NCBI RefSeq assembly: GCF_023702675.1 | Contig: NZ_CP098478.1 | Span: 1,054,001-1,118,000 of the forward strand | Direction of reading: 5' to 3' | Length of the DNA: 64,000 bases | From: Acinetobacter sp. C26M | GTDB lineage: Bacteria > Pseudomonadota > Gammaproteobacteria > Pseudomonadales > Moraxellaceae | Shown here: piece after piece, positions 15,416 through 24,236 of the stretch | Layout of the letters: every line of letters starts with the position of its first letter | Numbering within the stretch: position 1 is the stretch's first letter | Notes under the pieces: model-generated | Told to the model about the DNA's origin: nothing | Databases searched by the model: none | What the model saw: only the letters and a program-made list of their open reading frames with translations | Position numbers and translations under genes: made by a program

Positions 15416-16768
15416 ATGGAAAAGTCTATAGGAAAGGAAAGTGTGGGCTTATGTTGGTTATTATCGAAAACCAGAGAAGTGAATCGACATAAGGGCTTGA
15501 ATAGCTCATTTTCTAAGATCCATCGGTTCCGCTTAGCTCCTATTATGTTCGGCATAATCGGAGTGTCGATCAGTAGTTATACCCAAGCCTCTGCACTTGA
15601 TCAGTCTGGTCAGTCGATACTGCCATTTTTAGAAAATGGTCATTATTTTGAAGTCAATGCCTTTGCTGTTGACGCTTCAGTTTCTGGTGTCGTGCATGAT
15701 CGTCCAAATCTTGTGCGTGAAAATCAAAGCCGTGATACAGGAGATATTGGGCAAAATGTGCAATTTTATACAGCTGCATTGAAGCTACAATTAACAGATC
15801 AGTTTAGTTTCGGCCTGCTTTACGACCAACCATTTGCCGCAAAAACCGCATATCCACTTCGCCCCAACAATAGCTATTCAGATAATGATTTTAGTCAAGA
15901 AGGTACATCCGTAAATGTGGAAAGTCAGGATTTAAGTTTTATATTTGGATATTCACCTTTTAAGAACTTCCAGATTTATGGCGGGCCTGTTTATCAAGAG
16001 GTTAAAGGAAAAGCTTCTTTTCGAGGCATGGCGTATACCGAGGCTTTTAATGGTTACGAGGCGAATTTTAAAGAAAAAGGAGAGTTGGGCTGGCTTGCTG
16101 GGGCGAGCTATCAAATTCCAGAGATTGCATTGAAAGCGGCTATTACTTATCGCTCTAAAATCAAATATAAATTTCAGGTCGAGGAAAGTATATTTGGTGA
16201 ACCTTTGCACTATGTCAAAGCAGCAAAAACGACAATCGAAACCCCTCAATCCGTGAATATCGATTTTCAAACCGGGGTTGCCGAAAACACAATTGCTTAT
16301 ATGAATTTAAGATGGGTGAATTGGAAAGATTTTAATATCCGCCCAACGCAATATAATGCGCTTACAGCAAGTTATCTGGATGAACTTACGGGAGGCACAT
16401 ATACGGAAGGTGTTGATTTAGATTCTTATCAAAAGGATCAATATAATGCAACGATAGGAATTGGCCATCAATTTACAGAAAAATGGAGTTTTGCCACCGA
16501 TGTTGGTTGGGATTCAGGAACGGGTAATCCTGCTTCTACGCTGGGGCCAATGAAGGGATCATGGTCCATTGGACTCGGTGCGCAATTCAATCCTGCTCAG
16601 AATTATTTTATCGCCGCTGGTGTTAAATACTACTGGTTAGGAGATGCCAAGTCTGAAGATGGTGCTTACTATTTACCTATCGAAGGGATTAAAGAAATGG
16701 CAGAACAGGCTGAGTTCAAGAATAATCATGCTATCGCTTATGGTTTAAAAATTGGTTACCGATTCTAG
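15416..16768 (+). CDS. FadL/TodX-family outer-membrane transport protein
   Basis: This beta-barrel protein has 450 residues and is related to the FadL family, which carries fatty acids and other hydrophobic compounds across the outer membrane. A hydrophobic segment ending SSYTQASA/LDQS is the signal sequence, preceded by an unusually long, basic N-terminus. The true start may be ATG 15416 (AGGA 11 bases upstream) or 15404. The barrel shows alternating strands such as FSFGLLYDQPFAAKTAYP and ends in KIGYRF with the C-terminal Phe required for barrel insertion. Downstream of the TetR gene and behind operator site 2, it probably brings in the substrate of the BVMO and esterase. Confidence 0.85.
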   Translation: MEKSIGKESVGLCWLLSKTREVNRHKGLNSSFSKIHRFRLAPIMFGIIGVSISSYTQASALDQSGQSILPFLENGHYFEVNAFAVDASVSGVVHDRPNLVRENQSRDTGDIGQNVQFYTAALKLQLTDQFSFGLLYDQPFAAKTAYPLRPNNSYSDNDFSQEGTSVNVESQDLSFIFGYSPFKNFQIYGGPVYQEVKGKASFRGMAYTEAFNGYEANFKEKGELGWLAGASYQIPEIALKAAITYRSKIKYKFQVEESIFGEPLHYVKAAKTTIETPQSVNIDFQTGVAENTIAYMNLRWVNWKDFNIRPTQYNALTASYLDELTGGTYTEGVDLDSYQKDQYNATIGIGHQFTEKWSFATDVGWDSGTGNPASTLGPMKGSWSIGLGAQFNPAQNYFIAAGVKYYWLGDAKSEDGAYYLPIEGIKEMAEQAEFKNNHAIAYGLKIGYRF

Positions 16769-16821
16769 ATTTAAGAGAAGGAGTGGTTGGGTTCAGCCAC
16801 TTCTTAAAAATACAAAAACGC

Positions 16822-16910
16822 ATAGGGTCAAAATTGGGTAAGTTTGAATTGTATGAAAATAAAATTTAAACAAAACAAATAGTTATTTATTTGATTCAAC
16901 TGACGCCATC
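16822..16910 (+). repeat. Att-like repeat, copy 2 of 3
   Basis: This copy closely matches copy 3: both read GGGTCAAAATTGGGTAA near their start and end in TTCAACTGACGCCATC. After the core it reads CCATCAAAA instead of TCCACCAAAA. It separates the catabolic island on the left from the fimbrial island on the right. Confidence 0.7.
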
Positions 16911-16928
16911 CCATCAAAACTCTCTATG

Positions 16929-16958
16929 AAAACAAACACTCTATGTAGTGCTTGTTTT
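16929..16958 (+). terminator. Terminator-like hairpin after att copy 2
   Basis: The arms AAAACAAACACT and AGTGCTTGTTTT (11 of 12 paired) flank CTATGT and are followed by CTTTG. It sits 18 bases after the att core, where copy 3 has the tmRNA-type terminator. Confidence 0.5.
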
Positions 16959-17429
16959 CTTTGTCTTGAGTTAACAGCCGTATATTTTCCTTAGTCTCAA
17001 GTAGTTGCTTTCTTGCCTATTACTCTAAGGAGTAAAAGGATCGCTCAAAGTGGCTGAACCTCAATCAACTATATAAACTTAAATTTACGCCACAGGATTA
17101 ATTGCAAGGAAGTGATTAGTTCAGTCAATGATATTTTCTAAGATCATTGGATCTAAATGATATAAAAAGCCTTTAAGTTCAATGTTTAAAAGCTTTTTAT
17201 TTGCCTGTTTTATACCATCTACTTATGACTTGTCCATTTTTTTCGGATAGAGTTGGACGGAATTAAAAATTATAAAAATTTTTACTCGTGGATCCATTTT
17301 ATTTTTTAAAAATATAGTGTGATTTTTCTCCTGTGAATGCCAAATAGTGTTAATTAATTATCATAAAATGCCAAGATTTTTTTAATTAAAAAAGTAAAAG
17401 ATATCTATTAAATTTGAGTCTTGGGTTCT

Positions 17430-17708
17430 ATGGATATGAAAAAGTGGATTTGCGCCGAATGCGGTTTATATAAAAAAAGTAATTCAAATAGCATAACAAT
17501 AGGGCAGAAAGTTCTTTTTCAGAAGAAAGAAATTTATAAAAGAGAGCTATTTTATAAAACCCAGATTGGGGTTGTACTAAAAATCGAGAAAGATTTTTTT
17601 AATATACTGCATGAGGGAAGAGTTTTTCAATTAGAAAAAAGCAAAGTATATCATCGAGATGCACCTGCTCATTTTATTTATAATATGTTTGGGGAATGTA
17701 AGTGTTAG
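17430..17708 (+). CDS. Small hypothetical protein with CxxC and CxC motifs
   Basis: This 92-residue protein starts at ATG 17430; a second in-frame ATG is at 17436. I do not recognise the family. An N-terminal CAEC and C-terminal CKC could form a zinc site. The middle (IGQKVLFQKKE, QIGVVLKIEKDFFNILHEG, VFQLEKSKVYHRDAP) reads as a small beta-barrel of SH3/KOW type, as found in nucleic-acid or chromatin-binding modules. This is inference from pattern only. It is the first gene of the fimbrial island, AT-rich like its neighbours, and may be a mobile-element gene. Confidence 0.6.
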   Translation: MDMKKWICAECGLYKKSNSNSITIGQKVLFQKKEIYKRELFYKTQIGVVLKIEKDFFNILHEGRVFQLEKSKVYHRDAPAHFIYNMFGECKC

Positions 17709-17908
17709 TTCTAAAAAATAATTAATTATTCCATAAATAAAAAAGTGTCAATTTTTATTTGGTTTTCATCAATGTGTATGTTTGTAAGTTTTGTTAGGCT
17801 TTGTAATGAATATGAAGTGTGACACAGAATTTACATAAAAAGCAGATCCTGTCTCGCAATATATTCTTTTAATTGAATTATTTAAAACTTGTCTGAAAGG
17901 AATAGGCT

Positions 17909-18427
17909 ATGAAAATTAAATTTTTAACTGTTGCTTTAGTTACATTAGGGGTAGCGAATGTATCTATGGCTGCAGAAACAATCACTTTTATTGGCACGAT
18001 TGAATCTAATACTTGTGCCGTCAATGTTGGTGGTACTGCAAGCCCAACAGTCACTTTGCCTACTGTTGGAACTGGAGATTTAACTGTATCTGGCGACACA
18101 GCAGGTGCAACACCATTTACTGTGAATTTAACAGGATGCAGTGCGACTGCAGATGATGTTTCTGTACGCTTTGCTGCACACAATCCTAATGGCACTAATT
18201 TGGGTGTTAATGCTGCAAGCACTGCAGGAAATGTTGCTGTTCAATTATTGAATGGTAGTGCAGGAGGGAACCCTATTGTCTTTACAGGGGGGATTGGTAT
18301 CTCAGCTCAAACGACCACATCAGGTGGTGCTGCATCAGTTCCTTTAACTGCTCAATATTACGCAACAGGAGCAACGACTGCTGGTAGCGTAACAGCTGTT
18401 GCCGATTATGAAGTGATTTACCCATAA
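17909..18427 (+). CDS. Major fimbrial subunit (type 1 pilin-like)
   Basis: This is a chaperone-usher pilin of 172 residues. A signal peptide ends near VSMA/AETI. The mature protein begins with TITFIGTIESNTCAVN, matching the donor-strand and first-strand region of type 1 pilins. One cysteine pair (TCAVN and LTGCSA) is the conserved disulfide, and the C-terminus ends in the beta-zipper-like VTAVADYEVIYP. AAAGG lies 8 bases before the ATG. It heads the operon, and a terminator-like hairpin follows before the chaperone gene, consistent with higher output of the major subunit. Confidence 0.9.
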   Translation: MKIKFLTVALVTLGVANVSMAAETITFIGTIESNTCAVNVGGTASPTVTLPTVGTGDLTVSGDTAGATPFTVNLTGCSATADDVSVRFAAHNPNGTNLGVNAASTAGNVAVQLLNGSAGGNPIVFTGGIGISAQTTTSGGAASVPLTAQYYATGATTAGSVTAVADYEVIYP

Positions 18428-18440
18428 ATTTCTAGAATTT

Positions 18441-18486
18441 CCTGACATGTGCGTAAGGAGAGCTAGTCATGTGTCAGGTCCTTTTT
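18441..18486 (+). terminator. Attenuating terminator inside the fimbrial operon
   Basis: CCTGACATG pairs with CATGTGTCAGG (with a 2-base bulge) and is followed by TCCTTTTT. Placed between pilin and chaperone genes, it would allow partial read-through and give an excess of pilin message. Confidence 0.65.
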
Positions 18487-18512
18487 GAGTGGATTAATAA
18501 AGGAGTGGTGTA

Positions 18513-19271
18513 ATGTCTGGATATTTGTTTAATTTAGTTCAGTATGCTTTTTTTTGGTGTTTTTTTGGTTTTTTAATCTTTAATCCTGCTTTTGCAAATG
18601 TGGTCATGACAGGAACACGTGTTGTTTTCCCTGCTGATGCTAAAGAAAAAACATTGCAGTTCAGTAATAAAAGCGAAATACCTTATTTAATGCAAGTATG
18701 GCTTGATAAGGGAAATGATCAATCAACACCAGAAAATGCAGACGCTCCTTTTTTACCGAATCCACAGGTATTTCGTATTAATCCCCATCAGGGGCAAATG
18801 GTCCGTTTAGTCAATTTACCTACTGAAAGTTTACCAGAGGATCGTGAATCAATTTTCTATCTAAATTTCAAGCAAACACCTGCATTGAAGAAAAGTTTAG
18901 AAGATGAGAATAAGTTAGTCCTCGTTGTAAAAAGTCGTTTAAAAGTTTTTTATCGACCTAAAACACTCCCAGATAAAGTTGATGATATTCCTTTAAAACT
19001 AAAATTTAAATTATTAAATGATGATAAGGGAAGTTGGTTGCAAATAGAGAATTCATCTAGTTATTACGTCAATTTGATACAAGCTGAGGTAAAAACAGAT
19101 GCTCATGTTGTAAAAACTAAATCTACTCTTATGCTTGAACCAAAATCAAATAGTAAATGGATTTTGGATAATAAAATTAAATCTAATCAAAAGGCAGTAG
19201 TCACAGTAAAAATGGTTAATGACTATGGTGCGATTAGTAAATATGACATCACTTCTCAAATATTTCATTAA
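18513..19271 (+). CDS. Periplasmic fimbrial chaperone (PapD-like), first of two
   Basis: This 252-residue chaperone escorts pilin subunits by donor-strand complementation. The signal peptide ends at AFA/NVVM. The two immunoglobulin-like domains are recognisable. The N-terminal domain has TRVVFPADAKEKTLQFSN and the conserved FRINPHQGQMVRL and ESIFYLNFK. The G1-strand region is LVLVVKSRLKVFYRPKTLP, whose alternating hydrophobics bind subunits. The conserved Arg (TRV) and Lys for anchoring subunit C-termini are present. AAGGAG lies 8 bases before the ATG. It precedes the usher gene by 18 bases. Confidence 0.92.
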   Translation: MSGYLFNLVQYAFFWCFFGFLIFNPAFANVVMTGTRVVFPADAKEKTLQFSNKSEIPYLMQVWLDKGNDQSTPENADAPFLPNPQVFRINPHQGQMVRLVNLPTESLPEDRESIFYLNFKQTPALKKSLEDENKLVLVVKSRLKVFYRPKTLPDKVDDIPLKLKFKLLNDDKGSWLQIENSSSYYVNLIQAEVKTDAHVVKTKSTLMLEPKSNSKWILDNKIKSNQKAVVTVKMVNDYGAISKYDITSQIFH

Positions 19272-19289
19272 TGCTAAGAGGTATTTTTC

Positions 19290-21911
19290 ATGGAAAGATA
19301 TATGCCTTTGACACAGCATAATTATTTTCCAATTTTTTTATGTTGCGTTTTTATTGGGACTATTTCATCCGTAAAAGCTGCTGAAATTAACAAGACTACT
19401 GATTCTGGTGAATATCAATTCTCATCTGGATTATTTAAAGGTAACGTCTTAAGCCAATCTATGTTACAGCGTTTTAATGAAATAGATAAAGTTGAAGCAG
19501 GGATATATAAAGTAGATGTATATGTAAATAATCGCTTTATTGAGAGACGTACAATTGAGTTCAAACCTAATGAAACAAGTTCACAAGGGATAACTCCATG
19601 TCTAACGACTGATTTTTTGGATAATGCAGGCGTGCTGGGCGATGTTGCATATAGACAACAACAAGAGAAAACACGTGAAAGCATGTTAAGCAAAAAGCAG
19701 GAACAGAATCCTAGTTGTTTAATCCTTGATGAAATAGCACCATCTAGTACAGCTTATTTTGATTTCTCTTTACTCAGATTAAATTTAACCATCCCTCAGA
19801 GCCTGATGCGAAATATACCCAGAGGTTATGTAAAGCCGACTGAACTTAGTTCAGGCGAAAGTATTGGTTTTATTAACTATACTGGAAATTACTATTATTC
19901 AGATATAAAAAACTCCCAATATAGCAATACGAGGCAGGATTCTAGTTTTCTAAACTTAAATGGTGGGGTGAATTGGGGTAAATGGCAATATCGTCAACAA
20001 TCAAGTTTAAGTATTGATAATGAAAAGAAAACTGAATGGAACCATTTGCGAAGTTATGTTCAGCGTCCTATCGATCAATTACAGTCACAATTGATTGTAG
20101 GACAACTGTATACTTCTGGACGTTTTTTTTCAGGTTTGCCGTTTAAAGGACTGAGCTTAGCAACTGATGAAAGAATGAGACCAAACTCATTACGGGGATA
20201 TGCACCTGTCATTCGAGGCACTGCTAAAAGTAACGCCAAAGTTTCTATTCGACAAGATGGTAAAGAAATATATCAAATCACCGTGGCACCTGGTCCGTTT
20301 GAAATTACCGATCTTTACCCTACAAGTTATAGTGGCAATCTCTTTGTTGAGGTGACAGAGGCTGATGGAAGTACACACAGCACAGAAGTTCCTTATGCAG
20401 CAGTTCCATTGTCCTTAAGAGAAGGCCTTTCAAATTATAATTTTGTTATGGGACGAACTGATTTAGATGATGCTAAAGATGTAAATTTTGCTGATTTTAC
20501 CTATGAATATGGCGTAAATAACTCAATCACTTTAAATGGTGGATTACGCGTCGCTGATCGCTATCAGGCAGGCGCTATTGGAGGAGTATATGGTAGTTCT
20601 TATGGAGCATTTGGTTCAAATATAACATATTCACGTGGAAAGCTGCCAAGTGCTGAAGGGGCTGATTATGTCGATGGTTGGATGGCGAACTTAACATATA
20701 GTAAAACGTTTCAGCCAACTGACACTGTGATTTCAATCGCTGGTTATCGTTATTCTACCGCTGGCTTCAGAGACTTGAATGACGTACTTGGGCTCCGCCA
20801 TGCTTGGGAGCAAAAAGATGTTTGGAGCTCTTATAATTATCTACAACGATCACGCTTTCAGGTCAATTTAAGTCAATCCTTAGGCGAATATGGTTCGGTT
20901 TATCTTTCTGGTTCAACTCAGGATTATCGAGATGGACGTGACAGAGATACCTTGTATCAAGCTGGTTATATGAAAACTTTTGGTATTGTGAGTTTGAATG
21001 TTAATTATACAAGACAGCGGACCCATTCTTTAACAGGAACAACTTTCAAAGAAGATCGTTTTGATAATTTTGGGGGGATTAGTATAAGCGTACCATTGGG
21101 TCGTGAACGCTCTCCGCTTACCCCGAATCTAAACGTTAATTATAGTCATAGTAATACAAGTGATATTCATCAGTTAGGTATTACTGGAGCTTTAGATAAA
21201 GACTATAGCCTAAGCTACAGCTTAGGAGCCACTTTATCAGATTGGGGTGAACAAACCACTTATACAGCAGGCTTATATAAACGACTCCCTATAATGCAAG
21301 TGGGACTGAATACTGCGTTCAGTGAGCAATACAAGCAGGCTTCATTAAACTTGAGTGGGGCATTGGCATTACATTCAGGCGGAATAACCTTTGGACCTTA
21401 TTTGGGTGATACTTTTGCTTTAATTGAAGCTAAAGGAGCCAAAGGTGCCAAAGTAATTAGTTCTCCTTATAGCAAAATTGACCGATTTGGTTATGCCTTA
21501 ATTCCAAGTATTAATCCATATCACTACAACACGATTGCACTTGATCCTCAGGGGATGGCTGAAAACGTTGAATTACAAGGTGGTGAGCAACGTATTGCGC
21601 CGTACGCAGGCGCAGCAGTCAAAGTAAATTTTAAAACGCGATTTGGTCATAGTGTCTTAATTCAAACTGAAACAAAGACAGGTGAAAGTGTACCAATGGG
21701 GGCAGATGTCCTTGATGAAGAGTCGAATATTATTGGTATGGTTGGTCAAGCTGGCCAAGTTTATTTTAGGGCTGAAAAACAGCAGGGAGCTTTAACTCTT
21801 AAATGGGGTAATCAAGATGACCAAAGCTGTAAATTAACTTATCGAATTGATGATGAACAATTAAATCAGCCCTTGATTAAACAAAATGCCCAATGTGAAA
21901 AGGTAAACTAA
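19290..21911 (+). CDS. Fimbrial outer-membrane usher
   Basis: This PapC/FimD-class usher has 873 residues. The signal sequence ends near SVKA/AEI. The N-terminal chaperone-binding domain (about 35-160) includes FSSGLFKGN and VDVYVNNRFI. The 24-strand barrel carries a plug region around residues 260-350, recognisable by SDERMRPNSLRGYAPVIRG-like sequence (here ATDERMRPNSLRGYAPVIRG) and GPFEITDLYPTSYSGNLFVEV. The C-terminal domains include the conserved disulfide-type ending (SCKLTYRID and AQCEKVN). Length agrees with the family. It forms the secretion pore and assembly platform for this pilus. Confidence 0.95.
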   Translation: MERYMPLTQHNYFPIFLCCVFIGTISSVKAAEINKTTDSGEYQFSSGLFKGNVLSQSMLQRFNEIDKVEAGIYKVDVYVNNRFIERRTIEFKPNETSSQGITPCLTTDFLDNAGVLGDVAYRQQQEKTRESMLSKKQEQNPSCLILDEIAPSSTAYFDFSLLRLNLTIPQSLMRNIPRGYVKPTELSSGESIGFINYTGNYYYSDIKNSQYSNTRQDSSFLNLNGGVNWGKWQYRQQSSLSIDNEKKTEWNHLRSYVQRPIDQLQSQLIVGQLYTSGRFFSGLPFKGLSLATDERMRPNSLRGYAPVIRGTAKSNAKVSIRQDGKEIYQITVAPGPFEITDLYPTSYSGNLFVEVTEADGSTHSTEVPYAAVPLSLREGLSNYNFVMGRTDLDDAKDVNFADFTYEYGVNNSITLNGGLRVADRYQAGAIGGVYGSSYGAFGSNITYSRGKLPSAEGADYVDGWMANLTYSKTFQPTDTVISIAGYRYSTAGFRDLNDVLGLRHAWEQKDVWSSYNYLQRSRFQVNLSQSLGEYGSVYLSGSTQDYRDGRDRDTLYQAGYMKTFGIVSLNVNYTRQRTHSLTGTTFKEDRFDNFGGISISVPLGRERSPLTPNLNVNYSHSNTSDIHQLGITGALDKDYSLSYSLGATLSDWGEQTTYTAGLYKRLPIMQVGLNTAFSEQYKQASLNLSGALALHSGGITFGPYLGDTFALIEAKGAKGAKVISSPYSKIDRFGYALIPSINPYHYNTIALDPQGMAENVELQGGEQRIAPYAGAAVKVNFKTRFGHSVLIQTETKTGESVPMGADVLDEESNIIGMVGQAGQVYFRAEKQQGALTLKWGNQDDQSCKLTYRIDDEQLNQPLIKQNAQCEKVN

Positions 21912-21912
21912 G

Positions 21913-23484
21913 ATGAAAAAACAAATTATAAAATTTACATTATTAATTTTTAGTGCAGGAGTAAGCGGTTTTAGTTGGGCAGCTTGTCAGCAAGTGGATT
22001 GGCAAACTGGTGTTTATTATACGGGTTATTCAAATAGTAGGCCAATAACACAAACTGAAGACGGACATGCAGCTAAAATCCGTATAGGTAATATTCATTT
22101 AATGGATATTGCAATTCAGCCAATAGGAAGTGTCTTAGCGCAGGCTTCTGTTCCACCGACGGAATATAAAATTAGAAATGCAAATGCAGAAAGCTTAATG
22201 TGGGCTTGTTCGCCTGGCACGGATATGAGCAAGATTAGATTTCTAACTTCAGTTAATGGCGATGACAGAGTAGGTGGATTTTTTAAAGTTAATCCTGTCG
22301 ATGCTGGAGGACAAGATAATGTATTTTACACATGGTTCAAGGGTGTGGGCATACGTCAGGTGATGAATGGGACAACACTTGCCCCCCAATGGACTGAACT
22401 CCCAATACAATATGAAACAGCAGCATTAACTACACCTGCTGGAGCGAGCAAGGATAAATGTCAAGCTGGTTGGCATTGTATTCGGTTAAAACATTTACCA
22501 GTTCTACAATTTGAACTGATCCGAGTAAATGGCCAGCCACCCTATAGTAGTTCAGCTAACACATTTTGTAATGGTTTTACAGTTCCAGCGAATGCCACAG
22601 GTAATGATAGAGGTATGGGGCAGTCTGGTAACTATAACTGTCCGCAACCTGCTTCTTATATAAGTTTAGGACATACTGGTTCACTACATCCGGGTGGAAG
22701 TGATAATGGAGATCAGTATGTAAGTTTTCCTCATGATACAGTGGGAGTAACCCATGGTACAGATGGTTCGACCTATCGGTTTTGGGGAGCAGACAATGGC
22801 TTTGGCTATACCTTATATGATGCAGTTTACTTGGTTAATGACAGTGTCGCGTGCAAAGTGAATAATGTTACACCGAATGTAAACTTTGGAACCACCACAG
22901 TAGACTATTTAAATAGCGGCAATAGTGTTAGTCAGAATTTTGAAGTCTTAGTGGATTGCCATAATAATGTAGCGACTACATCGAAATCAGGTACAAATAC
23001 AGGAAAAGTTGCAATTGCGATCCAAGCATCTCAAGGAGCTTTTAATGCCGCAAAAGCATTTTCGCCAACATTAACCACTGCAAACAATGGAGTTTTAGCA
23101 CTACTTTCAGATGATTATCTGGCAAATAGTAATCGTGCAAAAAATGCAGGAATTTATATTAAATATCAAGGGGGAGGAAGTTATCTAAATTTACTGGGTC
23201 AACCAGGTGCTACAGGGACACTTCCTGACTCAAATCGTGATGGTTATAATCAAACCTGTGGACCAAATAATAACCAAATTTGTTATCCATCGATTACATA
23301 TCCTCAAGGTAATACAGCAGGTTGGTATCCTGTGTTGGACAATGCAAGTCCAATTGGGACTGTCGGAAACTATACTACTTATAGAATCCCATTTTCAGCT
23401 GACTTAAAGCGTATAAATGGCGCTCCGCCTGTGACTAGTGGAACAATTTATTCTACTGCGTATGTGGTGGTGAAAATACAATGA
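21913..23484 (+). CDS. Two-domain fimbrial tip adhesin
   Basis: This 523-residue protein has a signal peptide ending at SWA/ACQQ. Residues about 24-310 form a lectin-like receptor-binding domain without a named match, rich in aromatic residues and glycine and with several Cys (ACSPG, CQAGWHC, CNGF, NCPQP). From about 312 a pilin domain begins (DSVACKVNNVTPNVNFGTTTV) and ends in STAYVVVKIQ, the strand taken up by the chaperone. This layout matches FimH-like tip adhesins but is longer. The gene starts 1 base after the usher stop and overlaps the second chaperone by 4 bases. The receptor is unknown. Confidence 0.85.
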   Translation: MKKQIIKFTLLIFSAGVSGFSWAACQQVDWQTGVYYTGYSNSRPITQTEDGHAAKIRIGNIHLMDIAIQPIGSVLAQASVPPTEYKIRNANAESLMWACSPGTDMSKIRFLTSVNGDDRVGGFFKVNPVDAGGQDNVFYTWFKGVGIRQVMNGTTLAPQWTELPIQYETAALTTPAGASKDKCQAGWHCIRLKHLPVLQFELIRVNGQPPYSSSANTFCNGFTVPANATGNDRGMGQSGNYNCPQPASYISLGHTGSLHPGGSDNGDQYVSFPHDTVGVTHGTDGSTYRFWGADNGFGYTLYDAVYLVNDSVACKVNNVTPNVNFGTTTVDYLNSGNSVSQNFEVLVDCHNNVATTSKSGTNTGKVAIAIQASQGAFNAAKAFSPTLTTANNGVLALLSDDYLANSNRAKNAGIYIKYQGGGSYLNLLGQPGATGTLPDSNRDGYNQTCGPNNNQICYPSITYPQGNTAGWYPVLDNASPIGTVGNYTTYRIPFSADLKRINGAPPVTSGTIYSTAYVVVKIQ

Positions 23485-24230
23485 GAAATCCAAATTTTGT
23501 TTTAGGTCTTTTCATCTTTTTCTTTGGCATGAATTTATATGCAGGTTTGGTCACGTCCTCAAGCCGAGTCATTTATCATGAAGGTGAGCGTGAAAAGTCC
23601 TTCGTTATAGCCAATATAAATGAGTATCCAATTGTTGTACAAACTTGGTTTGATGATGGGAGCGGGGATCCAGAACAAGCGAATGCTCCCTTTATAATTT
23701 TGCCTGCTATATTTCGGATGCAACCAGAGGGTATCCAACCTTTACGTATTTTTTATACAGGAAGTGCACTGCCTGATGATAGGGAGTCTGTATTCTGGCT
23801 GAATTTATACGAAGTACCAGGTATAAAAAAAGATACTATAAAAGAAAATCAGGCTAAACTTGATTTTGCTATGAATACACAACTAAAAATTTTCTATAGA
23901 CCTAAACGTCTTAGGAAAATAGAAGCTCATGAAATCATTAAAAAATTAAAATTTGAACTAAAAAGTGAGAATAATCAGGTGTTTTTAGTATGTGAAAATA
24001 GCTCTCCCTATCATATTTCTTTTTCAGGCTTGAAAGTATTTGCCCAAGGACAGGAAATAAATGCTAAACAAGAAATGGATATGATGACTAATCCTTTAAG
24101 TAAAAGGAACTATATCCTTGAGAGGAATGTAAATAGTTTTGATAAAATAGAGTTTTATATTATTGGAGATGACGGTAATACTTATACAGGTGAATTTGGT
24201 GGGCAAGGAGTTATCAAGAGTGTAATCTAA
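23481..24230 (+). CDS. Second periplasmic fimbrial chaperone
   Basis: This is a PapD-like chaperone of 249 residues with a signal peptide ending at LYA/GLVT. It shows SSRVIYHEGEREKSF, ERESVFWLNLYEVP-like sequence (here DDRESVFWLNLYEVP) and the G1 strand MNTQLKIFYRPKRLR. It is only moderately similar to the first chaperone and may be dedicated to the adhesin encoded just upstream, whose stop it overlaps by 4 bases (translational coupling). The gene ends 6 bases before the convergent AraC gene. Confidence 0.9.
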   Translation: MRNPNFVLGLFIFFFGMNLYAGLVTSSSRVIYHEGEREKSFVIANINEYPIVVQTWFDDGSGDPEQANAPFIILPAIFRMQPEGIQPLRIFYTGSALPDDRESVFWLNLYEVPGIKKDTIKENQAKLDFAMNTQLKIFYRPKRLRKIEAHEIIKKLKFELKSENNQVFLVCENSSPYHISFSGLKVFAQGQEINAKQEMDMMTNPLSKRNYILERNVNSFDKIEFYIIGDDGNTYTGEFGGQGVIKSVI

Positions 24231-24236
24231 TTTTCA

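Larger units (their letters stand above)
16769..17429. other. 660-bp stretch without a gene, containing att-like copy 2 and two hairpins
   Basis: After the porin gene come the second repeat copy (16822-16910) and a hairpin at 16929-16958. A 24-base segment at 17131-17154 matches 2528-2551, and an AT-rich hairpin at about 17164-17199 (AAAGCCTTTAA and TTTAAAAGCTTTTT) is a likely terminator. No coding potential is visible. The stretch is best read as an element junction. Confidence 0.5.
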
